NCBI GenBank assembly: GCA_004144345.1
Contig: SEEL01000034.1
Location: 1-61,140 of the forward strand
Length of the DNA stretch: 61,140 nucleotides
Reading direction: 5' to 3'
Source of the DNA: Hyphomicrobiales bacterium
GTDB lineage: Bacteria; Pseudomonadota; Alphaproteobacteria; Rhizobiales; Devosiaceae
Positions 1 through 11,522 of this stretch are shown piece after piece. Within the stretch, counting starts at the first letter, position 1. Each line of letters begins with the position of its first letter. The position numbers and the translations under genes were made by a program. The notes beneath the pieces are model-generated. The model was not told the origin of the DNA. It saw only the letters and a list, made by a program, of their open reading frames with translations, and searched no databases.

Positions 1-230
1 CCCCCTGATCGCCGCAGGCCACCCCCTCCGCCCGCACGTCCTCTACCGGATGACCGCTGCGCAGCACCGGGGATAAGCCAAGGGGCGGGGCAGGGTGCTT
101 CGGCGCAACCTGTGGCGACCGGGGTTTTCCGGCGTCACCTCAAAACCGCGGTTAACCCCCCGTAAACCACGTTTGCCCCCGGCCTCCGGCCCTGCTATCA
201 GCCGCAGAACTTCCCGTTTTGTGCAGATTC

Positions 231-2039
<1,809 letters not shown>

Positions 2040-2058
2040 CGAAAGGGTCATCGCTGGA

Positions 2059-2796
2059 ATGCTGCTCCGAACCGGTGTCTTTGCCTTCCTGCTGACCCTC
2101 ATCGCTCCACTGGGCCTCGCCCAGGTGGCCCACGCCCAAGAGGTCGGCGGCTACACCAACATGGCCTACGACTATGCGCATGGCACGCAGGTTGAATATC
2201 TGGCCACGAACGGCAAATCCTGGCTCTGGTATCCCGGCAATGACGTGATCCTCGAGGGCCGCTGGAAGCGCCAGGGCGGCGACATGTGCTTCGCCTATGG
2301 CGCCAACACCTACAATCCCGCCACGGGCCATCGAGGCGGCGGCTTCGAGTGCATGGAATTCGCGGCCTTTTGGGGCAGCATCATGGAGCGCATGCCGGGC
2401 GATATCTTCAGCCTCGCGACCCGCACCACCCCGCCTTTCAAGCTGAACAAGGAGCGCACCAAGCTTGAAAAGCTGCTGGCGCGCGTTTCGCCCTGCACCA
2501 AGCCACCGCCGGTCGAAATCACCGTCAACGTGACGCGCAGCAAGCAGGAAGCGTGGAGCTGCGAGTCGGTCATCGCCAATCAGTCGCGCAGCAAGGCCGA
2601 CATGGGTAGCGCCGCAAGCACCTATTTTCACGGCACCTTCATGGGCAAGCCCTGCGTCAAGGTCGACTACGACCGCGCCTTCGAGCTCGCCCGCAAATCC
2701 GGCCTGGGCGACGCCCCCTTCCTCAAAATCCTCCGCGCCCGCGCCGCCACCGGCAACCCCAAAGCCATCGCCGCCCTCAAACGCCACGGGCCGTGA
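2059..2796 (+). CDS. Secreted protein of unknown function
   Basis: A 245-residue protein with a clear Sec signal peptide (hydrophobic FAFLLTLIAPLGLA, cleavage likely after AHAQ). I do not recognise the family. The mature part has several cysteines (MCFAYG, ECMEF, SPCTKP, SCESV, PCVKV), which would suit disulfides in the periplasm, and a C-terminal stretch that looks helical (ARKSGLG..PFLKILRARAATGNPKAIAALK), reminiscent of Sel1/TPR-type tails but too short to call. ATG at 2059 was chosen because the signal peptide starts there and a purine-rich GAAAGG lies upstream. The reading frame is also open further upstream inside lepA, but that part is not signal-like. It may be co-transcribed with lepA. 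Confidence 0.75.
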   Translation: MLLRTGVFAFLLTLIAPLGLAQVAHAQEVGGYTNMAYDYAHGTQVEYLATNGKSWLWYPGNDVILEGRWKRQGGDMCFAYGANTYNPATGHRGGGFECMEFAAFWGSIMERMPGDIFSLATRTTPPFKLNKERTKLEKLLARVSPCTKPPPVEITVNVTRSKQEAWSCESVIANQSRSKADMGSAASTYFHGTFMGKPCVKVDYDRAFELARKSGLGDAPFLKILRARAATGNPKAIAALKRHGP

Positions 2797-2895
2797 GCTG
2801 CGGGAGGACCGCGTAGCGGTTGGTGGGGGCGGCCCTGCTCGCCACGTTCGCCTGCCACTACGGAAGCGGCGAGCCATCGCATCAGCGTAGGGTCG

Positions 2896-3804
2896 CTAGA
2901 CCTTGAAGACGTTATCGCGATGCCATCGGAGGAAGGCGGGATGCGGCTTGTCGCGCGAACTCACCGGGACGATCAGTCGACCTGTGCGGTTGAGCAGCGT
3001 CTCCACGCCGTCCCGGTCATTGACCTGCCGCGAGACCATGATCTCGTGATTGTCGGCAAAGCCGATCAGGCCACGATCAAACATCCAGTGCGCCGTGCCT
3101 GAGAGGGCGACGCCGTTGGCGACGATGTCCGGTCCGCCTTTCTCCACGGGACGAATATGTGCCGCCTCAACTTCGGCTCGGCCACCACCGTTGATCAGCT
3201 TCAGCCCGGTAACGGCGCAGCGTTCGTCATAGGCGCGCAACACGATCTTGCGGAATACCCGATCCCGAAGCGTCCGCGACGTGAGGGTCTCGACGCGAAT
3301 GCGGTCCTGTTCGAAGACAAACGGGTCCTGCGTCTCGTCGAAAGTGTTCGCCGTCCCGGCGTCCACGGCATCATTCCAGCGTGGCAGGAGGAGACTGTCT
3401 TCGGTGAGGCCTCGCGAGACGATCCGGGCAAAATCGTCGGACGATAGCGGGCGGACGGCCGATTGTGCTCGTCCCGACGGGCGCCCCTCAGCGTTTGATA
3501 CGCCACGCTCGGCCCGTCCATCCTCAAGCACGAAGGGGACGGGGTTCGCGAATTCGAGATAGGTGCCGGGCTCGATCCGCGCCAGGTAGCGACCGTCGGC
3601 TCGCCCGTCTTTGACAACGTCGGCCAATTTGGCGACGGCGTAATAACCTCGCGTTCCCCGCACCTTGGTTGGTTCGTAATAGACCACCCAGCCGCCGACC
3701 GCCGGCAACACGCGGGATAGGTACATCTTGGGAAACTGATAGTGCCGTGCCGGCTCGTCCGCGTAAGCGGAATCCGGCCGATGGATGAATACCGCGAAGC
3801 CCAT
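2896..3804 (-). CDS. HNH endonuclease family protein
   Basis: A 302-residue protein with an HNH nuclease domain in its C-terminal half: YDERCAVTGL, then EAAHIRPVEKGGPD, then the downstream H (SGTAHWMFDRGLI). This spacing is typical of HNH_2-type putative restriction endonucleases. The N-terminal ~150 residues (YQFPKMYLSRV, GYYAVAKLADVV) match the usual partner region of that family, which may bind DNA or a modified base. It is a solitary gene with no methyltransferase beside it, so a role in restriction is inference. It faces the lepA-side genes convergently. Confidence 0.85.
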   Translation of the reverse strand: MGFAVFIHRPDSAYADEPARHYQFPKMYLSRVLPAVGGWVVYYEPTKVRGTRGYYAVAKLADVVKDGRADGRYLARIEPGTYLEFANPVPFVLEDGRAERGVSNAEGRPSGRAQSAVRPLSSDDFARIVSRGLTEDSLLLPRWNDAVDAGTANTFDETQDPFVFEQDRIRVETLTSRTLRDRVFRKIVLRAYDERCAVTGLKLINGGGRAEVEAAHIRPVEKGGPDIVANGVALSGTAHWMFDRGLIGFADNHEIMVSRQVNDRDGVETLLNRTGRLIVPVSSRDKPHPAFLRWHRDNVFKV

Positions 3805-3926
3805 ATTACCCCCGCCTTCACCCTAGCGGGCGTCGGCGGCGTTGCAAGTGCCGCCCCCATCTCCTGCCACCACTTCCCCAACACCCCCGGCTGCGCTAGC
3901 TTCCGGCTTCCCATCGGAGCGCTGCC

Positions 3927-4379
3927 ATGGCCAGCTTGCTGACACTCACCTTTTCCCAGCCCACCCTGACGCTCAAGCCGGGCGAGGTCCTGATCAAGGA
4001 AGGCGACCCCGGTGGCGATCTCTTTGTCCTCGAATCCGGCAGTCTCACCGTCGAGCGCGACGGCGTGGTGCTGGCGACGGTCAGCAGCCCCGGGGCGCTG
4101 GTCGGCGAAATGAGCGTGCTGCTGGGCACCGAGAACACGGCCACCGTCCGAGCTGAAAAGGCCGCGACGCTGCGCGTGGTGCGGGATGCGCTGGCCTATC
4201 TCGAACGCCAGCCGCTGGTGGCGCTGCGCGTCGCCATGCTGCTCAGCCAGCGGCTCGACGCCACCTCAGCTCTCCTCGTCGAGGCCGAGCGCGATAACAA
4301 GTCCAAACCCCAGGCGCCGGTCTTCGGCCGCCTCTTTGCCGCCGTCACCGGCGCGCACGACCGCGAACACAAGGGCTGA
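3927..4379 (+). CDS. Single-domain cyclic-nucleotide-binding-fold protein (paralogue 1)
   Basis: A 150-residue protein made almost entirely of one Crp/Fnr-type cNMP-binding beta-barrel (LKPGEVLIKEGDPGGDLFVLESG, residues about 18-40) plus the C helix. There is no helix-turn-helix, so it is not a CRP-type transcription factor. The phosphate-binding cassette reads GEMSVLLGTENTATVRA; the arginine that normally precedes [ST]A and binds the cyclic phosphate is absent, so cAMP/cGMP binding is doubtful. It lies 3 bases upstream of a paralogue (4383-4850) and has a third copy at 22172-22585. The partner protein and ligand are unknown. Confidence 0.85.
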   Translation: MASLLTLTFSQPTLTLKPGEVLIKEGDPGGDLFVLESGSLTVERDGVVLATVSSPGALVGEMSVLLGTENTATVRAEKAATLRVVRDALAYLERQPLVALRVAMLLSQRLDATSALLVEAERDNKSKPQAPVFGRLFAAVTGAHDREHKG

Positions 4380-4382
4380 TCC

Positions 4383-4850
4383 ATGGCCAGCATCCTCGCC
4401 CTCACCAAATCCCAGCCCGTGCGGAGCCTCGCCCCGGGCGAGCGGCTCATCGAAGAGGGCGCCGCCGGCGGCGATCTCTATGTGCTGCAGGCCGGCCGGC
4501 TGATCGTCTCGCGCGATGGCATCGACATCGCGACCATCATCGACCCCGGCGCGCTGGTGGGCGAAATGGGCGTGCTCCTCGCCACCGACCACAGCGCCAC
4601 CGTCCGTGCCGACGTGCAGTCCGAAGTGCGCGTCATCGACAACGCCATCGCGTTCCTCGAACGCACGCCGCTCGTCGCGCTCCACGTCGCCACCATTGCC
4701 TGCGAACGCCTCGACCGCACCAGCGCGCTCCTCGTCGAAATGCGCAAGGAAGCCGGCGTCCGCCCCGAAGAACTGGGTTTTATCGGCCGCCTGTTCGCGG
4801 CCATCAGCGAGCCCTCCAAGCGCAGCGGTCCCGTCACCACGCACGAATAG
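4383..4850 (+). CDS. Single-domain cyclic-nucleotide-binding-fold protein (paralogue 2)
   Basis: A 155-residue tandem paralogue of the preceding gene (LAPGERLIEEGAAGGDLYVLQAG). Again it has one cNMP-fold barrel and no output domain. The cassette reads GEMGVLLATDHSATVRA, with H in place of the phosphate-binding arginine. The two genes are 3 bases apart and almost certainly co-transcribed. A hairpin just downstream (4860-4884) separates them from convergent gdhA. Function is unknown; the pair may act as ligand-sensing or scaffold subunits. Confidence 0.85.
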   Translation: MASILALTKSQPVRSLAPGERLIEEGAAGGDLYVLQAGRLIVSRDGIDIATIIDPGALVGEMGVLLATDHSATVRADVQSEVRVIDNAIAFLERTPLVALHVATIACERLDRTSALLVEMRKEAGVRPEELGFIGRLFAAISEPSKRSGPVTTHE

Positions 4851-4859
4851 GCCCGCGAG

Positions 4860-4884
4860 GGGCGGCCGCATCGCGCGACCGCCC
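4860..4884. terminator. Hairpin between convergent cNMP and gdhA genes
   Basis: GGGCGGCCGC and GCGACCGCCC form a ten-base-pair stem with one mismatch around a five-base loop. It lies between two converging genes, so it could end transcription from both sides. No strong T-run follows, so confidence is moderate. Confidence 0.5.
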
Positions 4885-4895
4885 ATTGCGTTGGA

Positions 4896-6386
<1,491 letters not shown>

Positions 6387-6520
6387 TTAAGCTGCCGAAA
6401 CCGCCAGCGGGCGCGCCGGGCCGGGATGTTTGGCGGGAGGAGCCGGTTCCGCGCGGCAGCATGAGGACAACCGGCCAGATGTGGCCGGCTGTCGAAGAAC
6501 TGCTCTAGGCGGTGAGGGGC

Positions 6521-7549
6521 TTAGCCGACGACTTCGTTCGTGTCGGGCGGCGGCGGACCGTTGGGCTGCTCGGGTGCGGGCGCCGGCGGCGGCGCCTTGG
6601 CCAGCGGCACGGTCGGCACGACATTGGTCGCGTTCTTGGTCGCCGGCGGCACCGCAATGGCCGCGTCAGGCGGCACGTTGCCATCATATTTGTCGAGCAG
6701 ATAGGCCTCGATCAGCGCCCGGCCGGCAGCCGGATCCGCGAATTTCCAGATGCCCATATGGGCGCCTTCGATGATCAGCGAATCGACCGCTTTCTCGATC
6801 GCCTCTTCGACGGCGATCTGCTTGGGTTCGTTGGCCGTCGAGCCGGCCTCGGCCTCGAGGATGCGGTCGAGCGCCACATAGCGGAAGATGTTGCCCTGCG
6901 TGGCGATCGAGGCGATCGTCTTCTGGATCGTGACGCTGGCCAGCACCTCGCTGGTATTGGTCGAAATGGCCCGCAGGCTGACGGTCACCGTGTCCTGCTG
7001 CCAGCGCGTATCGGCGCCGATGCCGAGATAGCGGGCGCCCGCGCCACCGGTCCGCGTGTAGACGTCATAGCCGGTGATGCCGCCCTGCAGGATGATGCCG
7101 GCATGCTGCAACGGCGGCAGCGCCGAGGCGGAGACTTCCACCTCGCCGCGATAGATGCGCCGCATCTCGGCGACGATCTGGCGTTCCTTGAGCGTGTCGT
7201 CGAGCCGCGCGCGATCCAGCACGGTGAACCAGCGGCGCTCGCCGGCGTCCTGCAGTGCCTTCATCAGCAGCGACGCGCCGCCCTGGGTGACCGCGTTCGA
7301 CATGGTCGAGTTGCCGGTGGTGGATTCGGTGAACTGGCCCGTCTGGTCGGGGAAACTGTAGACCGCCACGACCACCCGCTTGGTGGGCGGCGGCAGCGAC
7401 CGCAGCTCTGCATTCTGCGTCGTGATGGGGCGCAACTCTGCTTCGCCCGCCAGATGCTTGGGGATCGTCGCCGAGCACCCGGCCAACAGCAGGAGTGTCG
7501 CGACGACCGCGCCGCCCCTGAAGTAATTCAATGCCCCCGAATAGATCAT
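6521..7549 (-). CDS. csgG: Curli outer-membrane secretion channel lipoprotein CsgG
   Basis: CsgG forms the nonameric outer-membrane pore that exports curlin subunits. The product is about 342 residues with a lipoprotein signal (LLLLAGCSATIP; the cysteine is the lipidation site). The CsgG core follows (KRVVVAVYSFPDQTGQF, then TGYDVYTRTGGAG and the DTVTVSLRAISTNTSEVL transmembrane-hairpin region). A proline-rich tail after residue ~300 (PPPAPAPEQPNGPPPPD) is longer than in E. coli. I chose ATG at 7549; an in-frame TTG lies 39 bases upstream. It sits 45 bases downstream of csgF in a two-gene operon, divergent from six curlin genes. CsgE is absent from the window. Confidence 0.93.
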   Translation of the reverse strand: MIYSGALNYFRGGAVVATLLLLAGCSATIPKHLAGEAELRPITTQNAELRSLPPPTKRVVVAVYSFPDQTGQFTESTTGNSTMSNAVTQGGASLLMKALQDAGERRWFTVLDRARLDDTLKERQIVAEMRRIYRGEVEVSASALPPLQHAGIILQGGITGYDVYTRTGGAGARYLGIGADTRWQQDTVTVSLRAISTNTSEVLASVTIQKTIASIATQGNIFRYVALDRILEAEAGSTANEPKQIAVEEAIEKAVDSLIIEGAHMGIWKFADPAAGRALIEAYLLDKYDGNVPPDAAIAVPPATKNATNVVPTVPLAKAPPPAPAPEQPNGPPPPDTNEVVG

Positions 7550-7594
7550 GTCACAATTCCGGATGAAGTAATTACGCGCCAATACCAAGTCGAA

Positions 7595-8047
7595 TCAGTT
7601 GATCTGCAATCGCGGCACCGAGATCACGGTAGTTCCGGTCTCGTCCGTAATCTCGAGCTCAATGGCGCTGAGCGTCTTGTTGAATTTGATGATCGTGCCG
7701 TCGAACACGATTTCGCCCGACGGGGCGCCATTCTCGCCGAAGATCGCCTCGGTCACCTGGCTGGCGAGCGCAGAGAGCAGGCGGCCCTGCAACTGGCGGA
7801 TGAACAGTTCGGCGTCGCTGCTGCCCGGCGTCGTGCCGGGGTCCGTGCCGCCATCGCCATCCTTCTTCGCGTCAAAGGCCGTCGCCGTGCGCTGCGCGCT
7901 GGCAAGGCCCATCAGGTGCGACGAGTTCAGTGGATTGCCGCCAAAGGACGGATTGATCGGCGTGTAGACCAGCGGCGCGGCCATTGCCGCAGCGGTACCT
8001 GCCGTCAAAAAGGCGCCCAAAGTGGCCGCCAGCACAATGTGCTTCAT
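7595..8047 (-). CDS. csgF: Curli assembly factor CsgF
   Basis: CsgF is a surface-exposed accessory protein that binds the CsgG channel and couples secretion to nucleation. The 150-residue product has a signal peptide ending near AAMAAP. The conserved mature N-terminus follows (LVYTPINPSFGGNPLNSSHL), which is the segment known to enter the CsgG pore. The C-terminal part (FIRQLQGRLLSALASQV, EIVFDGTIIKF) matches family layout. It is the first gene of the minus-strand csgF-csgG operon; its promoter must lie in the 850-bp divergent region upstream. Confidence 0.93.
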   Translation of the reverse strand: MKHIVLAATLGAFLTAGTAAAMAAPLVYTPINPSFGGNPLNSSHLMGLASAQRTATAFDAKKDGDGGTDPGTTPGSSDAELFIRQLQGRLLSALASQVTEAIFGENGAPSGEIVFDGTIIKFNKTLSAIELEITDETGTTVISVPRLQIN

Positions 8048-8899
8048 CTGCTCCCCCCTACGCAGCGCTCCCCGTGCCGCCGCCCCGGCCCGGTTAACAA
8101 ACTCCTAACGCATGCATAGGGGGTAGTTTTTCAGCACGCAACTCCAATCATCCGCCTGATATCGATGTCATTCTGTCCAGAACGACAGCAAATGGCGGCG
8201 TGGTTACCGGTTCTGTCTGCAACAAAGCTAGGCAGGCCGGGAATTGTTGCGCCAGTTGATTGGGCAGATCAGCGCAGGTCAATCACGATCACGACATTCT
8301 GCGTTTGGCGGTCGGTGTTGAGTCTGGGCAACACGGAAAACCTGTCGAACGCCATGCTTGTCAGTCTCATGATCAAGATTGACTATGCGCGGCGGCGCTG
8401 GATATGCGTCGTTAACCAGGCACGAACCATCTTGTTCTTGCTGATATTCTGACGCCGCCGCCTTCTTCTTAAGCTTAATCTTGTTTTCGCTTTGCGCGTT
8501 AAGATTTTGTTGATAGGTGTGACACGCGCCGGGCTGGCGGACCGATGGTCATTCCATGGGCAGACAGCCTGGAGACGGGGCAAAGACCCTGGGATGCGCG
8601 AGTTCTCCGGTGCCGGTCCAAAGCGGATCGCACCACCGGAGGCGGGCGGACGCGACATCCGGTGAGGAGTAAGGGACTTCGGTCCCGATGCGTATTGCGA
8701 CCGGCTCCGACGAGTCGGTCACCGCTGGGGGGTATATCGGCACGGGTAGCAGCCACGTGCCGCGGTTCCACGGTGGCGATGCTGTTAGTCCGCGCAGTTC
8801 TGCGCGGCCGTCGCCGCCATGTAGCTCAACACACTTCCTCGCGGCCACAGGTCAACACGTCCGGCCCAACAGGCGCCGGCGCAGAGGGAGTACAAGACT
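8048..8899. promoter_or_regulatory. Long divergent control region between csgF and the curlin genes
   Basis: These 852 bases separate csgF (minus) from the first curlin gene (plus). No open frame here looks protein-coding. The central part (about 8440-8520) is much more AT-rich than its surroundings, with repeated TTAA steps, as expected for a regulated promoter and for nucleoid-protein binding. I could not assign -35/-10 boxes or an operator with confidence. Long intergenic control regions are typical of curli loci in other bacteria; that parallel is inference. AGGGAG about ten bases before 8900 is the ribosome-binding site of the first curlin. Confidence 0.45.
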
Positions 8900-10153
8900 A
8901 TGAAGATCCGTATTCTAATGGCGACGGCCACCGCCGCTGGCGTGCTTCTGACGGCCTCGGCCGCGATGGCCAACGACAGCAACCAAGCCTACACAAAGCA
9001 GGACGGCGACAACAACATCCTCGTCATTCAGCAGGGTGCTGGCACGGGCAATAACCGCGTCGGCACGACCGCCGCACCGATCCTGCAGGACGGTGACAAC
9101 AACTCGTTCAAGGAGCTGCAGGCTACTGGTGGCGGGGCCGCCGCTATGGGCAGCAACGTGATCGACGCTGGCCTTCAGGAAGGCAACGGGAACAGCTTCG
9201 CCTCGCAGTACTCGCAGAACAATTCCGGGTTCAACACGATCAGCAATGTGCTGCAGCAGGGCAACAACAACGTCGCCAGCGTCGGCCGCAATGCCGGCTA
9301 CAACGGCAGCGTTGGAAACCTCAAGCAGATTGGCAGCAGCAACTTCCTGACGATCGGACAAACCGGCAACGGCAACTCAGTCGTCGACGCACTGCAGATC
9401 GGCAGCAACAATGGCGCGAGCACCGTGAACCAGCACAACTGGGGCACCTATATCAGCCAGTCGGGTACGACCAACAAGATCACGCTGTCCAAGATCGAGG
9501 GCAGCAACAATAACGGGTCCATCTTTGGGTCGGCCGGCCCGGTTCACAAGATCATTCAGTCCGGCACCGACAACGGTCAGGACGCATCGATTGCCTCGAC
9601 GCTTGGCTCGAACGGCAACTGGTTGCATGTGTCGCAGACCGGCACTGCCAATAATTTTGACCTCCGCCAGGGCGTGACGACGGCGTCGACGGGTAACCGT
9701 ATCACCCTCGTGCAGAACGGCACCGACAATATGACCACCGCGACCCAATACGGTGATTACAACCGCCTCAACGCAAGCCAGACGGGCGTCGGCGGTCACA
9801 CCATTACCGCCTTGGTCACCGGCAGCAACAACGGCAGCGGCGTGTTCGCGAATGCTGGTGCATCCGGCCTTGCAACGGCCAATGGCCTGACGAGCGGTGA
9901 CATCTTCCAGGACGGCTCGAACCACACGGTTACGCTCAACATCAACTCCAGCAGCAACAACCAGTTCGGGTTCCTGCAGACGGACGGCACTGGCAACACG
10001 ATTACGGCCACCATCTCTGGAACGGGTGGCAACCAGGCTGTCGGCGTCCAGAAGGGTAGCAGCAACACTGCAACTCTCACGCAGGCGGGCGGGTCAAACG
10101 TCGCGACCTTCAACCAGGTTGGCGGTAGCAACACCACCACAATCACCCAGTAG
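8900..10153 (+). CDS. Giant curlin-repeat protein 1 (CsgA/CsgB-like amyloid subunit)
   Basis: A 417-residue secreted protein: signal peptide to about residue 25 (VLLTASAAMAND), then a run of curlin-type repeats of the Q-x-G-x-x-N-x5-Q pattern (YTKQDGDNNILVIQQ, LKQIGSSNFLTIGQTG, ATLTQAGGSNVATFNQVG) ending TTITQ. It is rich in N, Q, G, S and T and has no cysteine I can see. E. coli CsgA is about 150 aa with five repeats, so this is nearly three times larger. A non-canonical insert (SGVFANAGASGLATANGL) interrupts the array near residue 310; related inserts occur in other curlins of the locus. Paralogue of the next gene. Which subunit is major or nucleator is not decidable here. Confidence 0.88.
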   Translation: MKIRILMATATAAGVLLTASAAMANDSNQAYTKQDGDNNILVIQQGAGTGNNRVGTTAAPILQDGDNNSFKELQATGGGAAAMGSNVIDAGLQEGNGNSFASQYSQNNSGFNTISNVLQQGNNNVASVGRNAGYNGSVGNLKQIGSSNFLTIGQTGNGNSVVDALQIGSNNGASTVNQHNWGTYISQSGTTNKITLSKIEGSNNNGSIFGSAGPVHKIIQSGTDNGQDASIASTLGSNGNWLHVSQTGTANNFDLRQGVTTASTGNRITLVQNGTDNMTTATQYGDYNRLNASQTGVGGHTITALVTGSNNGSGVFANAGASGLATANGLTSGDIFQDGSNHTVTLNINSSSNNQFGFLQTDGTGNTITATISGTGGNQAVGVQKGSSNTATLTQAGGSNVATFNQVGGSNTTTITQ

Positions 10154-10179
10154 CGCGCCAAAGCACAGGAGACGGCATA

Positions 10180-11445
10180 ATGAAGAACGCAATTCTGGTT
10201 GCGACTGCTGCGCTCGCCAGCGCTCTGATGGGCTCAACGGCGATGGCCGCCGGGTCAAATACGCTGAACTTGCTGCAGGACGGAGATCTCAACACCGCCA
10301 CCGTGAATCAGTCCGGCGGCAACAATAACGATTTCGGCATCACCGGCCCCGCTACGCAGGATGGCGATCACAACTTCCTGACGTTCGGCAACTATGGCTG
10401 GGGCGTCAACAACGACAACGACATCGATAAATTTCTCCAGCAGGGCAACTGGAACATCTATGAAGGCTCGGCCGCCGGGGGATCATCGGGTAACGATCTC
10501 AACGACTTCAAGCAGCTGGGCAACGGCAATCAGGCGCGCATCAGCTGGACGCAGAACGATACATCGACGGTCGACACCGTGTTGATGCAGGGCAATCGCA
10601 ATACGCTGACGATCACCCAGAACAACAACGCGAACTCGGGTGCCAACAACTACGTCGGGCTCGCCAAGATCCTCGGCAACTTCAACGGCATTTCGAGTGG
10701 CAACCAGTACAGCCACAGCAACAACGATGCGGCCATCCACATCGTTCAGTACGGATCGGGCAACCACGTCGCGAGCTCGACCGTCGAGGGTGATTACAAC
10801 CGCGCGGCCAGCCCCTACGCCGTCGGTGCGTTCAACAAGGTCCACTTCATTCGGCAGACTGGCCTGAACAACGGACAGCTGTTCTCGAATGCGGCGACTC
10901 TTGGCTCCAACGGCAACTGGATCAAGGTGACCCAGACCGGCGACAGCAACAATTTCGACCTGTCGCAGGGCATCAGCACGAGTTCGACGCAGAATTTCAT
11001 CGCGCTTGTGCAGACTGGCAACGACAACATGGCAACCGTCAAGGAAAACGGGAGCTACAACAACGTGAACGCCAGCCAGATTGGCAACGAGAACGTCATC
11101 ACTGCCAATATCAACGGCAACAATAACGGCAGCGGCGTGTTCACGAATGCTGGTGCCTCGGCGCTGGCGCTCGCCAGCGGCCTGCTGAGTGGCGACATCT
11201 TCCAGAGCGGCGACGACCACACCGTCACTCTGACGATCGGCACGAGCCAGAACCAGTTCGCCTTCAGCCAGAAGGGCGGCAATGGCAACTCGATCACGGG
11301 CACCATCAGTGGCGGCAATGGTAACCAGGCGGTTGGTCTCCAGGACGGCGACAGCAACACCGCGACGTTTGGCCAGAATGGCGCATCCAACGTGGCAGTG
11401 TTCAGCCAGGTCGGTAACTCCAACAGCACGACGATCACCCAGTAG
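10180..11445 (+). CDS. Giant curlin-repeat protein 2
   Basis: A 421-residue secreted curlin-repeat protein, clearly a paralogue of the preceding one along its whole length (same insert SGVFTNAGASALALASGL, same ending STTITQ). Signal peptide MKNAILVATAALASALMGST with cleavage near AMAAG. The repeats (LNLLQDGDLNTATVNQSGG, FSQKGGNGNSITGTISGG) carry the amyloid-type glutamine and asparagine ladder. AGGAGA lies just before the ATG. It is 26 bases after curlin 1, in the same operon. Tandem duplication is the likely origin. Confidence 0.88.
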   Translation: MKNAILVATAALASALMGSTAMAAGSNTLNLLQDGDLNTATVNQSGGNNNDFGITGPATQDGDHNFLTFGNYGWGVNNDNDIDKFLQQGNWNIYEGSAAGGSSGNDLNDFKQLGNGNQARISWTQNDTSTVDTVLMQGNRNTLTITQNNNANSGANNYVGLAKILGNFNGISSGNQYSHSNNDAAIHIVQYGSGNHVASSTVEGDYNRAASPYAVGAFNKVHFIRQTGLNNGQLFSNAATLGSNGNWIKVTQTGDSNNFDLSQGISTSSTQNFIALVQTGNDNMATVKENGSYNNVNASQIGNENVITANINGNNNGSGVFTNAGASALALASGLLSGDIFQSGDDHTVTLTIGTSQNQFAFSQKGGNGNSITGTISGGNGNQAVGLQDGDSNTATFGQNGASNVAVFSQVGNSNSTTITQ

Positions 11446-11522
11446 GGCAAACGGGGGCTGGCCTATGCGCCAGCCCCTGCTCCGCCATTTCCGGGACTTG
11501 TACTTCGACTGCGGTGATACCA

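Noticed and set aside
8165-9054. Open frames in the csgF-curlin divergent region
   Set aside because: Composition is not protein-like, and one frame runs out of phase into the first curlin gene. Treated as control region.
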